Below are positions 30,852-43,934 of a DNA stretch of 64,000 nt, one piece after another. Origin of the DNA: Physella acuta (lineage: Eukaryota; Mollusca; Gastropoda; Physidae); NCBI RefSeq assembly GCF_028476545.1, contig NW_026731579.1, positions 124,001 through 188,000 on the forward strand, in the 5' to 3' direction. Every line of letters begins with the position of its first letter. Positions within the stretch are counted from its first letter, which is position 1. Under the pieces are notes generated by a model, which was given only the letters and a program-made list of their open reading frames with translations, had not been told where the DNA came from and ran no database searches. The translations under genes were made by a program, and so were the position numbers.

Positions 30852-32235
30852 CCCATCCGGGTTGTCCTACACAACAACCACCGGGTTGTCCATCCAGTCA
30901 CCGGGTTGTCCTACACAACATCCAGTCACCGGGTTGTCCTACATAACACACAGTCACCGGGTTGTCCTACATAACATCCAGTCACCGGGTTGTCCTACAT
31001 AACATCCACCGGGTTGTCCTACATAACATCCAGTCACCGGGTTGTCCTACCCAACAGCCATCGGGTTGTCCTACTCAAAATCCGGTTACTGGGTTGTCTT
31101 ACATAACATCCAGTCATAGGGTTGTCCAACACAGCAACCACCAGGTTGCCTTACACAACATCCAGTCACCAGGTTGTCCTACACAACATCTAGTCACAGG
31201 GTTGTCCTACACAACAACCACCTGGTTGTCCTACACAACTAACATCCAGTCACAGGGTTGTCCTACACAACATCTAGTCACAGGGTTGTCCTACACAACA
31301 ACCACCTGGTTGTCCTACACAACTAACATCCAGTCACAGGGTTGTCCTACACAACATCTAGTCACAGGGTTGTCCTACACAACAACCACCTGGTTGTCCT
31401 ACACAACATCCTGTTACTGGGCTGTCTTACACATCCAGCCACTGGGTTGTCACCGGGTTGTCCCACACAACATCCAGTCATCGGGTTGTCCTACACAACA
31501 ACAACCGGGTTGCCCTACACAACATCCAGTCACCGGGTTGTCCTACACAACATCCAGTCATCGGGTTGTCCTACATAACATCCAGTCACCGGGTTGTCCA
31601 ACACAGCAACCAGCAGGTTGCCTTACACAACATCCAGTCACCGGGTTGTCCTACACAACATCCAGTCATCGGGTTGTCCTACACAACATCTAGTCACAGG
31701 GTTGTCCTACACAACAACCACCTGGTTGTCCTACATAACATCCAGTCACCGGGTTGTCCTACATAACATCCACCGGGTTGCCTTACACAACATCCAGTCA
31801 TCGGGTTGTCCTACACAACATCCAGTCACCGGGTTGTCCTACATAACATCCACCGGGTTGTTTTACACAACATCCAGCCATCGGGTTGTCCTACACAACA
31901 TCCAGTCACCGGGTTGTCACCGGGTTGCCATATACAACATCCAGTCACCGGGTTGTCCTACACAACATCCAGTCACCGGGTTGTCCTACACAACATCCAG
32001 TCACCGGGTTGTCCTACACAACATCCAGTCACCGGGTTGTCCTACATAACATCCACCGGGTTGTCCTACACAACATCCAGTCATCGGGTTGTCCTACATA
32101 ACATCCAGTCACCGGGTTGTCCTACATAACAACCATTCACAGGGTTGTACTACACAACACCCAGTCACAGGGTTGTCCTACATAACATCCAGTCATCGGG
32201 TTGTCACCTGGTTGTCCTACACAACAACCCATCCG
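30852..32235. repeat. 28-bp array with shorter variants, ~50 copies
   Basis: Core ccagtcaccgggttgtccta plus cacaacat. Lengths of 19-28 bp are mixed in blocks (the 'aaccacctggttgtcctacacaactaacat' block is itself repeated three times). Confidence 0.96.
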
Positions 32236-32339
32236 ATAACCTAAATGAAGTTTGGAACCTACATGACGCCGATTGTGTGGGCACAATTGGATCGTCAGAA
32301 CAATCACCTGACCACACGACCACACGGCCACACAACAAC

Positions 32340-33090
32340 CAGACTGACTCCCAGACTCCACCACCAGACTCCACCACCAGACTCCACCACCAGACTCCAC
32401 CACCAGACTCCACCACCAGACTCCACCACTAGACTCCACCACTAGACTCCACCACCAGACTCCACCACCAGACTCCACCACCAGACTCCACCACCAGACT
32501 CCACCACCAGACTCCACCAATAGACTCCACCACCAGACTCCACCACCAGACTCCACCACCAGACTCCACCACCAGACTCCACCACCAGACTCCACCACCA
32601 TACTCCACCACCAGACTCCACCACCAGACTCCACCACCAGACTCCACCACCAGACTCCACCACCAGACTCCACCACCAGACTCCACCACCAGACTCCATT
32701 ACCAGACACCAACACCACTCCACCACCAGACACCACCACCAGACTCCACCACTAGACTCCTCCACCAGACTCCACCACCAGACTCCACCACCAGACTCCA
32801 CCACTAGACTCCACCACCAGACTCCATTCACCAGACTCCACCACCAGACTCCACCACCAGACTCCACCACCAGACTCCATTACCAGACACCAACACGACT
32901 CCACCACCAGACACCACCACCAGACTCCACCACCAGACTACACCACCAGACTCCACCACCAGACTCCATTACCAGACACCAACACCACTCCACCACCAGA
33001 CACCACCACCAGACTCCACCACCAGACTACACCACCAGACACCAACACCACTCCACCACCAGACACCACCACGAAACTCCACCACCAGAC
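32340..33090. repeat. 13-bp array, ~55 copies
   Basis: Unit actccaccaccag with a larger secondary repeat ('attaccagacaccaacac') at 32,699, 32,880 and 32,968. Minus-strand Val/Gly/Trp frames are artefacts. Confidence 0.95.
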
Positions 33091-33515
33091 TCCCCGCCCA
33101 CACAGAACACCTACACCCAGCACGACCTAGTCCACTAAGACGCCTACTTCATGTATTTTCCCACGTTTTCTTTAACTTGCTTTCTCTGTTTGTGTGTTTG
33201 TCTTTCCAATCAAATCTTGCGATCGAAATTTCTGGCACTTCCCAGTTAGCTAGCGCGCTGAAATTTTCAGGGAAGCTTTCTTTTGGATGACCATTGAATA
33301 TTCAATTGTTATTATTACTAAATTGATCAATGGAAACATTTTATTGAGCATTTTAGACCGCTATATAATCTATATATATAATTCTCCTCTGCTAGCCATT
33401 AGAAAAAAAACCAGCGACGCGTACCTCGCGCGCAGTGAAGCGAACGATCACATGTCGCCACAGGCTTAGGGGCAGAGAATTTAGCTTGAACCGAGTTTAA
33501 ACTTACAGGAGGTAG
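33091..33515. other. unique spacer
   Basis: AT-rich sequence, no coding signal. Confidence 0.5.
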
Positions 33516-33519
33516 GCCA

Positions 33520-33685
33520 GTTTGGGGGAGACGATATGGTCGAGTGGTTGGGCACACGATTGCTATCCCACTCGACACGGGTTCAAATCTATGTGTTCTA
33601 GTCAGTAACGTATTCAAACAACGAGTTTTTTACGAGTTGTCTTTTTACGAGTTGTCTTTTTACGAGTTGTCTTTTTACGAGTTGT
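33520..33685 (+). mobile_element. tRNA-derived SINE-like element
   Basis: An A-box-like tggtcgagtggttgggca (33,538-33,555) and a B-box gggttcaaatc (33,579-33,589) lie at normal tRNA spacing. A short body follows, then a 3' tail of four tandem 'acgagttgtcttttt' units, typical of SINE tails. Flanking duplications were not found. Confidence 0.6.
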
Positions 33686-33769
33686 CTTCGTTTACCCAAA
33701 AAAAGTGAAAAGATAAAATCGATAGCAAGATTTTAATGCAAACAAACAGACAAAGACTAAAAAGTAGAA

Positions 33770-34143
33770 AATAATAATCATTAAAAAAGTTTTAAAAAAC
33801 CCACGTTTTCTGATTGAACTAAAAAGTAGAAAATAAATGCTATAGGCCCTACATCACAATAATGCAAGCGATCACTCTACTATAAGCGAGCAAAAACGTG
33901 GGGCGCCGTGATTTTCTTACAGTTTCTAATACTGTTGACTCTCTACAAGCTCCCTAATAAAAGTCAATAGTATTATCTAATCAATAGTAATATAACTTTT
34001 ACTTCGGCGCCCCACGTTTTTGATCGCTTATAGTAGAGTGATCGCTTGCATTATTGTGATGTAGGGCCTATAGCATTTATTTTCTACTTTTTAGTTCAAT
34101 CAGAAAACGTGGGTTTTTTAAAACTTTTTTAATGATTATTATT
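33770..34143. mobile_element. foldback (long inverted repeat) element, 139-bp arms
   Basis: Left arm 33,770-33,908 and right arm 34,005-34,143 are reverse complements with one mismatch (gag versus gat), around a 96-bp spacer. No open reading frame. Such near-perfect arms fit a recent foldback MITE or a template-switch palindrome. The flank at 33,756-33,774 repeats 19 bases of the arm interior (33,818-33,836). No clear target duplication. Confidence 0.8.
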
Positions 34144-34444
34144 AACCTTTAAGATATGAGCAACGCCGAGTTTAAATCTCTCCTCTAAATCCACATTAAC
34201 TACTTATTAAGCAGACAATCAACCTGACCATGTTTTCATTAAGTCAAGTCTGGTGTGTTGAGTGTTCCAGCCCTAGTCAACCCCCCCCCCCCATGACTTT
34301 ATTATGACTTGATTCCATTTTTAGTTTTTTTATATTCATATAAAAATTGTAAAAACAATCTCGTTAAAATTCACAATCCGTTTTTTACCAATTAGAAGCA
34401 CGGTCCCTTGAGCATAAATAAATAGCTCATGCGTGTAATGCTTT
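34144..34444. other. unique spacer
   Basis: Includes a C-run at 34,280. Nothing else seen. Confidence 0.5.
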
Positions 34445-34715
34445 TAAAAACATTTAGCTGGTGTTGATTGTAGGGCTGTAGTGTTGATTGTAATGTTAGT
34501 TGTAATGTTGTAGTGTTGATTGTAGTATTTTAGTGTTGATTGTAATTTTGATTGCTTTGATTGTAGTATTGTAGTGTTGATTGCAATTTTGATTTTAGTG
34601 TTGTAGTGTTGATTGTAGTGTTGTAGTGTTGATTGTAATGTTGATTGTAGTGTTGTACTGTTGATTGTAATGTTGATTGTAGTGTTGTAATGTTGATTGT
34701 AGTGTTGATTCATTG
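34445..34715. repeat. degenerate 'gtagtgttgattgta' repeat
   Basis: About 17 loose copies of 15-24 bp. Confidence 0.9.
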
Positions 34716-36175
34716 AGAGGGAACTAGGATTTATAACATTTTAAAAATTTGTTTAAAATTGAATGTTTGAAATACACCATTAAAATAAATGTAGAAAATA
34801 ATCTGACCATTAGCTGGCAAAGCAACAATTGTAAAAATAAAATGATGAAACCAACGAATCTTAAGCTCCGCCCACACAGAAAGATTGAGTCACGTGATTG
34901 AGTGTTTACTTGGCGTGACCTCACCGACAGGACCACAATGCCCGGGGGTCACCGCGCTGACCTACAGTACGATCAAACTTTGTTTCTTGATTTTAAATTG
35001 ATTTTTATGCACCCCCCCCCCCCTCTCTTTCACTGTTAGGGTTCATAAGAAAGGGAGATGTTTTTACAAAGCGCGTCGATTCGAGATTGCTTTATTTTTT
35101 CATCATCCAAACCTTGTAGTGCTTTAAAATACAACGAGCCGACGCGAGGCGTAAAGCCGCTATTTAGTTGTTTTATTTTCTACTTTTCAGTAATTCATAA
35201 TTTGTGAATTCGACATTACCAATGCTGCCACTGAAAATATTTGCTTTAAAACACTATCAGTTGGTCGTTAAGGACGAAACCCCCCCTCCTTTCCCCCAAC
35301 CCCAACCCCTACCCCACCAACCCCCCCCCCCTTCCCCCCTCCCCCCCCTTAGAAAGCAAACTCCTCTTCGTTACCTTCCCTAAGTTTAAAATCGTTTCAA
35401 ACTACATTATCTGCCCTTAATAGCCGTCACTAAACCCGGCTCTACGATTGTAAACATTTAGCTTGAACCACAGCTCACCAGACTTCCTAGAGAGGAAGAG
35501 AGGGGACTGCAAGGCGCGCTTACAGCTTGTTTTCTAACGTCTACAAGAAGAGAATTATATATAAAGAAAGATGTTGTGCGACCTAAGGTTTGGAGTGGCT
35601 TTGGGCAAAAGACATTAATGAATGAAGTTTCCTTTTGTGTGATGTCGCGATGGTAAAGGTCAATCCGAGGTCACATTGGGTGGGGAGGGGGGATTCTTGC
35701 CAGCTTAAGGCCTTTTGGCTGTTCGATTTCTTAATGAATGTGCATCTCCCCCCCATACACACACACACACACACTATTCTTCACACCAATTGCACAACTT
35801 ATTATTCACTACAACCGCATCCCACCCACCTCACACAAGCCCACACCTAACTCAACCTCTGCTCTGTTGCTGACCAAATACACTGACCTATGACCTATAG
35901 TTCTATTGGCTGAGATGGCAGCTAGTTCTGTTTAAACAATGTTTGCTAAATGAGAGCAATTAAAAGATTTAAAAAGGTCATCTTACGGTTTTTGTTCAAT
36001 TTCCACTTCAACTAAGCATGCATATTTTACAACCATTGTGCTCCATTCGCCAACCATTGATGTCAGTGATAAAGTCAGTCATGTGACACACCTAGGCTGT
36101 CCTGGTCTGATATGAACAGGTCGAAGTCAACAAACAAAAACCATCCACATCACTGCGTCACTCCATCGCCGCAAC
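34716..36175. other. unique spacer with C-rich tract
   Basis: 35,278-35,349 is almost pure C/T/A with several runs of 5-11 C, so the minus strand has G-quadruplex potential. The rest is AT-rich unique DNA. Confidence 0.5.
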
Positions 36176-36179
36176 ATCT

Positions 36180-36525
36180 GCACACTTTTATACAACCATA
36201 CCACCACACCACCACACCACCACATCTCCACACTTTTATACAACCATACCACCACACCACCACATCTCCACACTTTTATACAACCATACCACCACACCAC
36301 CACACTTTTATACAACCATACCACCACACCACCACACTTCACACCTTTATACAACCAAACCACCACACCACCACAATTTATACAACCATATCACCACCCC
36401 ACATCTCCACACCTTTATACAACCATACCACCACACCACCAAACCCCAGAAACACATCACCACACCACACAACACCACACCACCAATCACCACACATCAC
36501 CACACCACCACACCACCCACACACA
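36180..36525. repeat. degenerate 'tttatacaaccataccacca' array
   Basis: Copies of 32-45 bp grade into ccaccaca simple sequence. Confidence 0.9.
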
Positions 36526-36899
36526 TTGTCCATGTTAGAAAACAAACCACTAGACCGATGTTTTTGTTTTATACACAGCTTTTGAAATCTTCTTTGTGGG
36601 CTGACAGTGAAAACTTTTTTCTAATTATCATAAAAGGGCGGCAACTTTTATCGTCACATTATTCTGATGAAACCTTAACGGTCGGGTTAATTTTTCTCAC
36701 GTTAAAATCTGAATTTCGTTTCTACTTGATAAATTAACTAGACGAATGTTCCGTTAGAACTGTTCCCTACAAAAAGATGAGAGAAAAAAAAATCGCTTTT
36801 TTGAAGGAAAAATCATTATGAAAGTAATTATTGTAAAAGCTCTTTTCAAATCTATGAATATAAGACTAATTATCTGGCAAGTGTTTTTCTGTATTGCGG
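36526..36899. other. unique AT-rich spacer
   Basis: Nothing coding or repetitive was seen. Confidence 0.5.
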
Positions 36900-37925
36900 G
36901 TTATAAAAGCTGTCGTGTATTACAGAGTTATAAAAACTGTGCTGTATTTGAATTTACAAACTGTTCTCCAATTTTTAAAAGCTGCTGTATACTTGTGACA
37001 AAAGCTGTTGTATATGTGTGACAAAAGCTGTTGTATACGTGTGACAAAAGCTGTTGTATTGTGTGACAAAAGCTGTTGTATACGTGTGACAAAAGCTGTT
37101 GTATATGTGTAACAAAAGATGTTGTATATATCGCAAAAGCTGTTGTATACGTGTGACAAAAGCTGTTGTATACGTGTGACAAAAGCTGTTGTATACGTGT
37201 GACAAAATATGTTGTATACGTGTGACAAAAGCTGTTGTATATGTGTGACAAAAGATGTTGTATACGTGTGACAAAAGCTGTTATATATGTGTATCAAAAG
37301 CTGTTGTATATGTGTGACAAAAGATGTTGTATACGTGTGACAAAAGCTGTTATATATGTGTATCAAAAGCTGTTGTATATGTGTGACAAAAGCTGTTATA
37401 TATGTGTATCAAAAGCTGTTGTATATGTGTAACAAAAGCTGTTGTATGCGTGTAACAAAAACTGTTGTATATGTAATAAAAGCTGTTGTATACGTGTGAC
37501 AAAAGCTGTTGTATATGTGTGACAAAAGCTGTTGTATATGTGTGACAAAAGCTGTTGTATACGTGTGACAAAAGCTGTTGTATATGTGTAACAAAAGATG
37601 TTGTATATATCGCAAAAGCTGTTGTATACGTGTGACAAAAGCTGTTGTATACGTGTGACAAAAGCTGTTGTATATGTGTGACAAAAGCTGTTGTATACGT
37701 GTGACAAAAGCTGTTGTATACGTGTGACAAAAGCTGTTGTATATGTGTGACAAAAGCTGTTGTATACGTGTGACAAAAGCTGTTGTATATGTGTGACAAA
37801 AGCTGTTGTATACGTGTGACAAAAGCTGTTGTATATGTGTGACAAAAGCTGTTGTATATGTGTAACAAAAGCTGTTGTGTATGTGTGACAAAAGCTGTTG
37901 TATATGTGCAACAAAAGCTGTTCTA
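36900..37925. repeat. 23-bp array, ~44 copies
   Basis: Unit gctgttgtatacgtgtgaca plus aaa, alternating tacgtg/tatgtg. A variant 'ttgtatatatcgc' occurs at 37,124 and 37,601 within a repeated ~480-bp block, evidence of segmental duplication. Confidence 0.97.
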
Positions 37926-38794
37926 CAGCGATCGCATTCGACCGGTACACAACCCGCCACGTAATTAGCAACGACGCAGTGTTGTAACGCTAATTACTGG
38001 GCTAGACCTGCTCTCTGCCGCTGTGGATGCCGGGACGTATTCCTAGATCTACAGCCACTAATTACTGCTATTCACACAACTTCCATCCTGATATATTATT
38101 GGCTTATCGGGAAAAAAACTGCTCTATATTTAATTTAGCTCTCCGCGTTTGAAGAATACGTTAGTTGATGAGTTATGGGAATTTCCTGTTTTATTTATAG
38201 CTTTTTTTTTTGCATTTTCGTTTTAGCCATGCAATAATACTTTAATGACGTCATGATCTGTAGATCTCGTAGAATGGTCATGGAGCGATGCCAATGTCAC
38301 GGTCAAATAGTGCAAGCTGGACAATCAGATTCTACATCCGGTTTGATGAAGTCAGTGTGTAGTGTGAAAGGTTTTTTGTGGAAAGATGCCCCCCCCCCCC
38401 CCTTCCCCCCAAGTTAACCAACTTTAAGATCCTTGCCTGGAATATGTTACCAACACCATCCATTAAGTATAACGTGTCACCATCTTTAGCGCCATATGGC
38501 CCGTTGACTACGATTCCAGTTTGCTTTTATTTCTGTGTATGCTCCATAGATTTAGTCTACCCAAGTACAATCTGCAAGGCAGCAGTTGTTTGATTCTAAT
38601 TTTTTTTTTATCCTAGAGGGGTTACTGTCACCATACACCATCCATCTCGACCACTCCCCCTCCCTTGACTGCGTACGTGTATGAGCAGAAATTCTGACCA
38701 CGTAACGTCTCCCCCCCCCCCTCGCTCCCACCGACCTCAGCAAATCACATCTAGGATTCAGGACGTCCTTTACAGCTTAAAGCTTTTGTTGTGT
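37926..38794. other. unique spacer
   Basis: Short frames only. C-runs at 38,390 and 38,710. Confidence 0.5.
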
Positions 38795-39056
38795 AAGAAT
38801 ATGCTTACAGCATACATCATTGTGAGCCACCTAACTTTTAGCATACATCATCTCAAACCCCCTAACTTTTAGCATACATCATTCTGAGCTCCCTAACTTT
38901 TAGCATACATCATTGTGAGCCACCTAACTTTTAGCATACATCATCTCAAACCCCCTAACTTTTAGCATACATCATTCTGAGCCACCTAACTTTTAGCATA
39001 CATCATCCTGAGCCACCTAACTTTTAGCATACATCATCTCAAACCCCCTAACTTAT
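38795..39056. repeat. 31-bp repeat, ~8 copies
   Basis: Core cttttagcatacatcatctc plus aaaccccctaa, alternating with ctgagccacctaa. Confidence 0.93.
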
Positions 39057-39107
39057 GTAGCAGCATGACGCTTGCAGCATAGAATATTTTCCCGAGTAGG
39101 ACGCGAC

Positions 39108-39668
39108 TCACAATTAGTTGTGGATTATCTCGTATAGGTCCTTCAGTGACAAGTTGTGGATTATCTCGTATAGGTCCTTCAGTGACAAGTTGTGGATTAT
39201 CTCGTATAGGTCTTTTAGTGACAAGTTGTGGATTATCTTGTGTAGGTCCTTCAGAGACAAGTTGTGGATTATCTTGTGTAGGCCCTTTAGTGACAAGTTG
39301 TGGATTATCTTGTGTATGTCCTTCAGAGACAAGTTGTGGATTATCTTGTGTAGGTCCTTTAGAGACAAGTTGTGGATTATCTTGTGTATGTCCTTCAGAG
39401 ACAAGTTGTGGATTATCTTGTGTAGGTCCTTCAGAGACAAGTTGTGGATTATCTTGTGTAGGTCCTTCAGAGACAAGTTGTGGATTATCTTGTGTAGGTC
39501 CTTCAGTGACAAGTTGTGGATTATCTTGTGTAGGTCCTTCAGTGACAAGTTGCGGATTATCTTGTGTAGGTCCTTCAGTGACAAGTTGTGGATTATCTTG
39601 TGTAGGTCCTTCAGTGACAAGTTGCGGATTATCTTGTGTAGGTCCTTCAGTGACAAGTTGTGGATTAT
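39108..39668. repeat. 36-bp array, ~15.5 copies
   Basis: Core gtgacaagttgtggattatc plus ttgtgtaggtccttca. It abuts the next array with no gap. Frames of 190-317 codons on both strands are repeat-coded. Confidence 0.97.
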
Positions 39669-40283
39669 ACACAGCCCACACAATGAACATCAACTCATCT
39701 CAGTTCCCTCCCTTATACACAGCCCACACAATGAACATCAACTCATCTTAGTTCCCTCCCTTATACACAGCCCACACAATGAACATCAACTCATCTTAGT
39801 TCCCCCCCTTATACACAGCCCACACAATGAACATCAACTCATCTTAGTTCCCTCCCTTATACACAGCCCACACAATGAACATCAACTCATCTTAGTTCCC
39901 TCCCTTATACACAGCCCACACAATGAACATCAACTCATCTTAGTTCCCCCCCTTATACACAGCCCACACAATGAACATCAACTCATCTTAGTTCCCTCCC
40001 TTATACACAGCCCACACAATGAACATCAACTCATCTTAGTTCCCCCCCCTTATACACAGCCCACACAATGAACATCAACTCATCTTGGTTCCCTCCCTTA
40101 TACACAGCCCACACAATGAACATCAACTCATCTCAGTTCCCTCCCTTATACACAGCCCACACAATGAACATCAACTCATCTTAGTTCCCTCCCTTATACA
40201 CAGCCCACACAATGAACATCAACTCATCTTAGTTCCCTCCCTTATACACAGCCCACACAATGAACATCAACTCAACTTGGTCA
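39669..40283. repeat. 48-bp array, ~13 copies
   Basis: Core cacagcccacacaatgaaca plus tcaactcatcttagttccctcccttata. Some units have one or two extra C, which shift frame. Confidence 0.97.
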
Positions 40284-40823
40284 TCTCCCTTCCTGACTCA
40301 GTGCAACATTAAACATACACAGACGTCACACAATCCGGCGACACAATATTTACAGTACGTACCTTCACACACATACACACACACACATACACACACACAC
40401 ATAAACACATCCCCACACATGTATACGTCCTGCAGTAAAATAATTCAGAATTCCTTTGTATACGGCCTCTAAGTGAGTACAGAATTCACTGAGAAACTTT
40501 AAGCCGCTTGAGACTTGAGCTAGGTATACACTCTAATGTTACAGCACTAGATGTCGGCGTTAGCGCCCTTGTTTGGAGTATTATCCCTTTTTACAAGTTA
40601 AACTACCCAACATGATGTATTAGGAATTTGGTGTATATGTTTAGAAACATTTTATTTAGATGAACCAATAAACGAGCCTACAATTCTACATACACTGTTT
40701 TTGTCTGAAGTTATTTCAACGTTTACAATCGTCACCAAGATGGCGTCTTAGGTGTCACTAGCTGTGACGTCACGATTGTCACACATACGATGTCACAATT
40801 GTTAACAGGCCATCAATGCCAAT

Positions 40824-40883
<60 letters not shown>

Positions 40884-41280
40884 GCGCACGTCCAGACTGA
40901 GTGTGCAAGGAGGACTAATAACTCGTCTGAAACACAAGTCTTCCCCGTGTGATATTGTTAGAAACAGATGATACGAAGTCGTAAATGTTTTTGATGGGAT
41001 CGATTTCACTAGCAAACATGATCTGATGTATCGATTGGTTATCGGACACCGCTCGCCACACGTGGTAGGGCGTGATCATGGGCGGTGTGGGGGTGGGGTG
41101 GTTTTATGAGAGCATATCACGTCAGGCGTCACGTCCAGTCACACCTCTCGTCACACTTCGTCACCTCCCCACACATCGTATCATCATCGTCACATTATGT
41201 CACAAGTAGTTTTTTTCACGTTCCGTCACATTTGCAAACATATAGGAACATTTTGGCACATCCTGCAACATAAGATGTCA
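40284..41280. other. spacer with CA microsatellites
   Basis: (CA)n at 40,366-40,402 and a longer (CA)n at 40,828-40,880, otherwise unique. Confidence 0.7.
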
Positions 41281-41400
41281 CTTTTTGTAATATATCGTCA
41301 CGTCTTGTCACATCTCGTCACATCTCGTCACTTCTCGTCACTTCTTGTCACACCATGTCACATCTCGTCACACCTCGTCACATCTCGTCACTTCTCATTA
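41281..41400. repeat. 10-bp repeat 'tcgtcacatc'
   Basis: About 11 copies with cttc/catc variants. Related looser copies start at 41,140. Confidence 0.85.
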
Positions 41401-41524
41401 CATTTCGTTACCCTTACAGAGTGGCCACGCCCTCTTGCCCGTTTGTTACGTCACTTGATCTGCCCGTCACGTGTGACACACGTCATCCCAGTGCACGTGA
41501 CTAGATGACACCCACCCCTGTACC

Positions 41525-43771
41525 CAGGGCCGGCGCTTCCTATAATGTGAACTAGGCGGTCGCCTAGGGCGCCATCCCTAGGGGGAGGGGGGGGGGCGAA
41601 AAGGTTTTATCGAAAAGTACCTAATAATTAATAACTTTTATAAAGGAGTAGCGATCTATTTCGGCACCCAGTATGAACTATCAATTTTGCATCTCCACCC
41701 CTAAATTAGGTCTATATAGGCCTATATTATTTCGTGATGGTGAAAATGCACCCCCCACACCCTAAGTTGGAAAGGTCGGGGCGCTTTTTATCAGTCACTT
41801 TGCCTTTTTAATTTGGTGTCATATAATTGATGTAGAAAACGATTAAATAAGTTCGTAATTTAAATTTCGAACATTTTAATGGCGCTTGTAAGTCTCGTTT
41901 TGAATTAGAAATCTGTCCTGGCGTATAGAGTGTTGTATTGTCACTTGTTTGGTAAGTTTTGATGAATCGTTTAGATTTGGGAGTAACGGCGGAAGGCTGT
42001 TGCTGATATGGTTTCGTAGGTATAAAGTATCTAAGTTTTAAAGTGTCGTATTTTTTATTTGGCTGTTTTGTAGTTGAAGGTCTAGTGGAATCTGATTGGT
42101 AGTAGAGGGATGAAGTATCGTAGTTCTGGACTTCGGGAGTATTAATTGTTGTGGTATTAAGGTAACGAATTATATTGACTTTTAAAGTGTAGTAGTAGGT
42201 CCAGTGAAATCGTTGTTGATTCGGAGTACCGATTGTAGAGCTTGGTGAAGTTAAGCGAGTTGGTGTCGTAGTTCTGGAGCATCGAGTCTAGTTATGTTTA
42301 GGTATCGAAGTTTGATACGTGTTGTGAATGTAGTAGAGTATATCGAGTAGTCGAGTTTATCGTAAGTTAGATGATTTCAATTCAGTACGGAACACACTAC
42401 AAAGAAATGTAGTCGTTCTTTAGTTGAAAAATCTTTAGTTTTTTAGGAATCTATATTACCACTCTTAAAGTATTAATATATATTAAACAGGATGGAATTT
42501 ATATTTAACCGTAAACTTTGTTTTTTCAAATTATAATTTTGTTTTACATTTAATCAGTGATTCTAGCAATGTCTAAAACAGTTACGTGTTTGATGTTTTG
42601 AAAGACATCCCTTTATTAAGGGGATCCATAATTTTATATTTTGATGAAAGGTGAAAAGTACAGTAAAATGTATGTCATCAAAATTGAATAGAAGTATGTT
42701 ATAATAAAGCTACCATTTTAAGAATTTCAAACAAAACATACAGTTAAGTATTCAATAGGTCAAATATATTGTTTTAACAAGGTTACATAGCTAATATAAA
42801 AGATTTTTTATAAATATTACGTAATGCAATTTAGAGCGTTTTATTGTGTTTTTCAAACATGTCTTAGTTACACTTGATTAAATTAGCAATTCTAGTGAAA
42901 GTTATTTCCCTTGAATAAAATTTTGTTATTTGGATTTTCAAATGGGAGATAATTCGTTGCTTAACTTTACATTCATTTCAAAATCCTGTACCTTAGGCTG
43001 ACCGCTTACATATAAACACAACTTTAATTTATTATTTGCTATTGTAAAAATTATATAGAGCTTAAGTTCTAAACAAAACAGTTTGGTAGGTTTTTTTTAG
43101 CATTATCAAGTTGAAAAACAAATACATCAGTAGCCGTTGTAGATTGCAATAGTTATGTTTGTATACATACAGTATTAGTCGTAAATTAAACATCTAAATT
43201 ATTGCCTTTTCGTATTTTTCACCCTCTCCTACAGAACTCATATATAACAATTTTAGGCTGGAATCTATAACATTTATAACCTTTTATTTTTCAAAAGAAA
43301 TCGTTACATAATCACACAATATAGACATTTTACAATTATAACCAAAGACAGTCAAGCTTAAAACAAGTAAGTTCCGTTTTGGAACTCACCTTGGAGGACA
43401 GCAGAGAGTCGAACACTACAAGATCTTTTTTTTTCAGTGTTTTTTTCCCAAACTTTCTACTCCCTTGAGGAGGGGGGGGGGCTATGTCGTGTAGTACAGA
43501 GTAGACATGTGGACTTAGCAACAATTTCAATAAAACGTGATTACGCTTGCAAACTGGAATTGGAGGAATTAGTACAAACTTTTGAAACGAAGGAGACAAG
43601 TACAATTTGATTTTGATGTCTACATTTAACGTTTATGCAATTGATAATAAATTAACATGTCACTTTTAATGAATTGTTTTCTTATACATATATTTTAGTA
43701 ATTAATTTGTGTGAAAGGGGGCGTTTTAATAAGTTTTGCGTAGGGCGCTAAATAACCTGGCGCCGGCACTG
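41525..43771. mobile_element. large non-autonomous hAT-like element (~2.25 kb)
   Basis: Left end cagggccggcgc (41,525-41,536) and right end gcgccggcactg (43,760-43,771) are inverted with one mismatch, and gcctagggcgcc lies just inside the left end. This terminal style (CAGGGCCGGCGC...GGGCGCC) is well known in hAT families. An 8-bp ctgtaccc lies at both ends (41,518-41,525 and 43,769-43,776), overlapping the inverted ends by one to three bases, so the exact boundary is ambiguous. No transposase frame is seen. The interior contains a G-rich, C-poor repeat patch (41,880-42,390) and a 0.9-kb AT-rich part. The 89-codon minus-strand frame at 43,336-43,605 is not recognised. Confidence 0.7.
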
Positions 43772-43870
43772 TACCCGCTCTGTCATGGCGCCGACACTGT
43801 ACCCGCTCTGTCATGGCGCCGACACTGTACCCGCTCTGTCATGGCGCCGACACTGTACCCGCTGTGTCAC
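43769..43870. repeat. 28-bp repeat x3.5 seeded on the hAT right end
   Basis: Unit actgtacccgctctgtcatg plus gcgccgac. It contains a near-copy of the hAT terminus (gcgccgacactg) plus flanking target DNA, so the array formed after insertion. Confidence 0.9.
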
Positions 43871-43934
43871 ACCTCACTAACATCCTCCCCTCTTGCAACC
43901 CACCCCCAGCGTATAACCATCCCCCTCCCACCCC

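Noticed and set aside
39034-40312. 219-317-codon frames over 39.0-40.3 kb
   Set aside because: Two adjoining arrays with 36- and 48-bp units; frames are mirrored on both strands.
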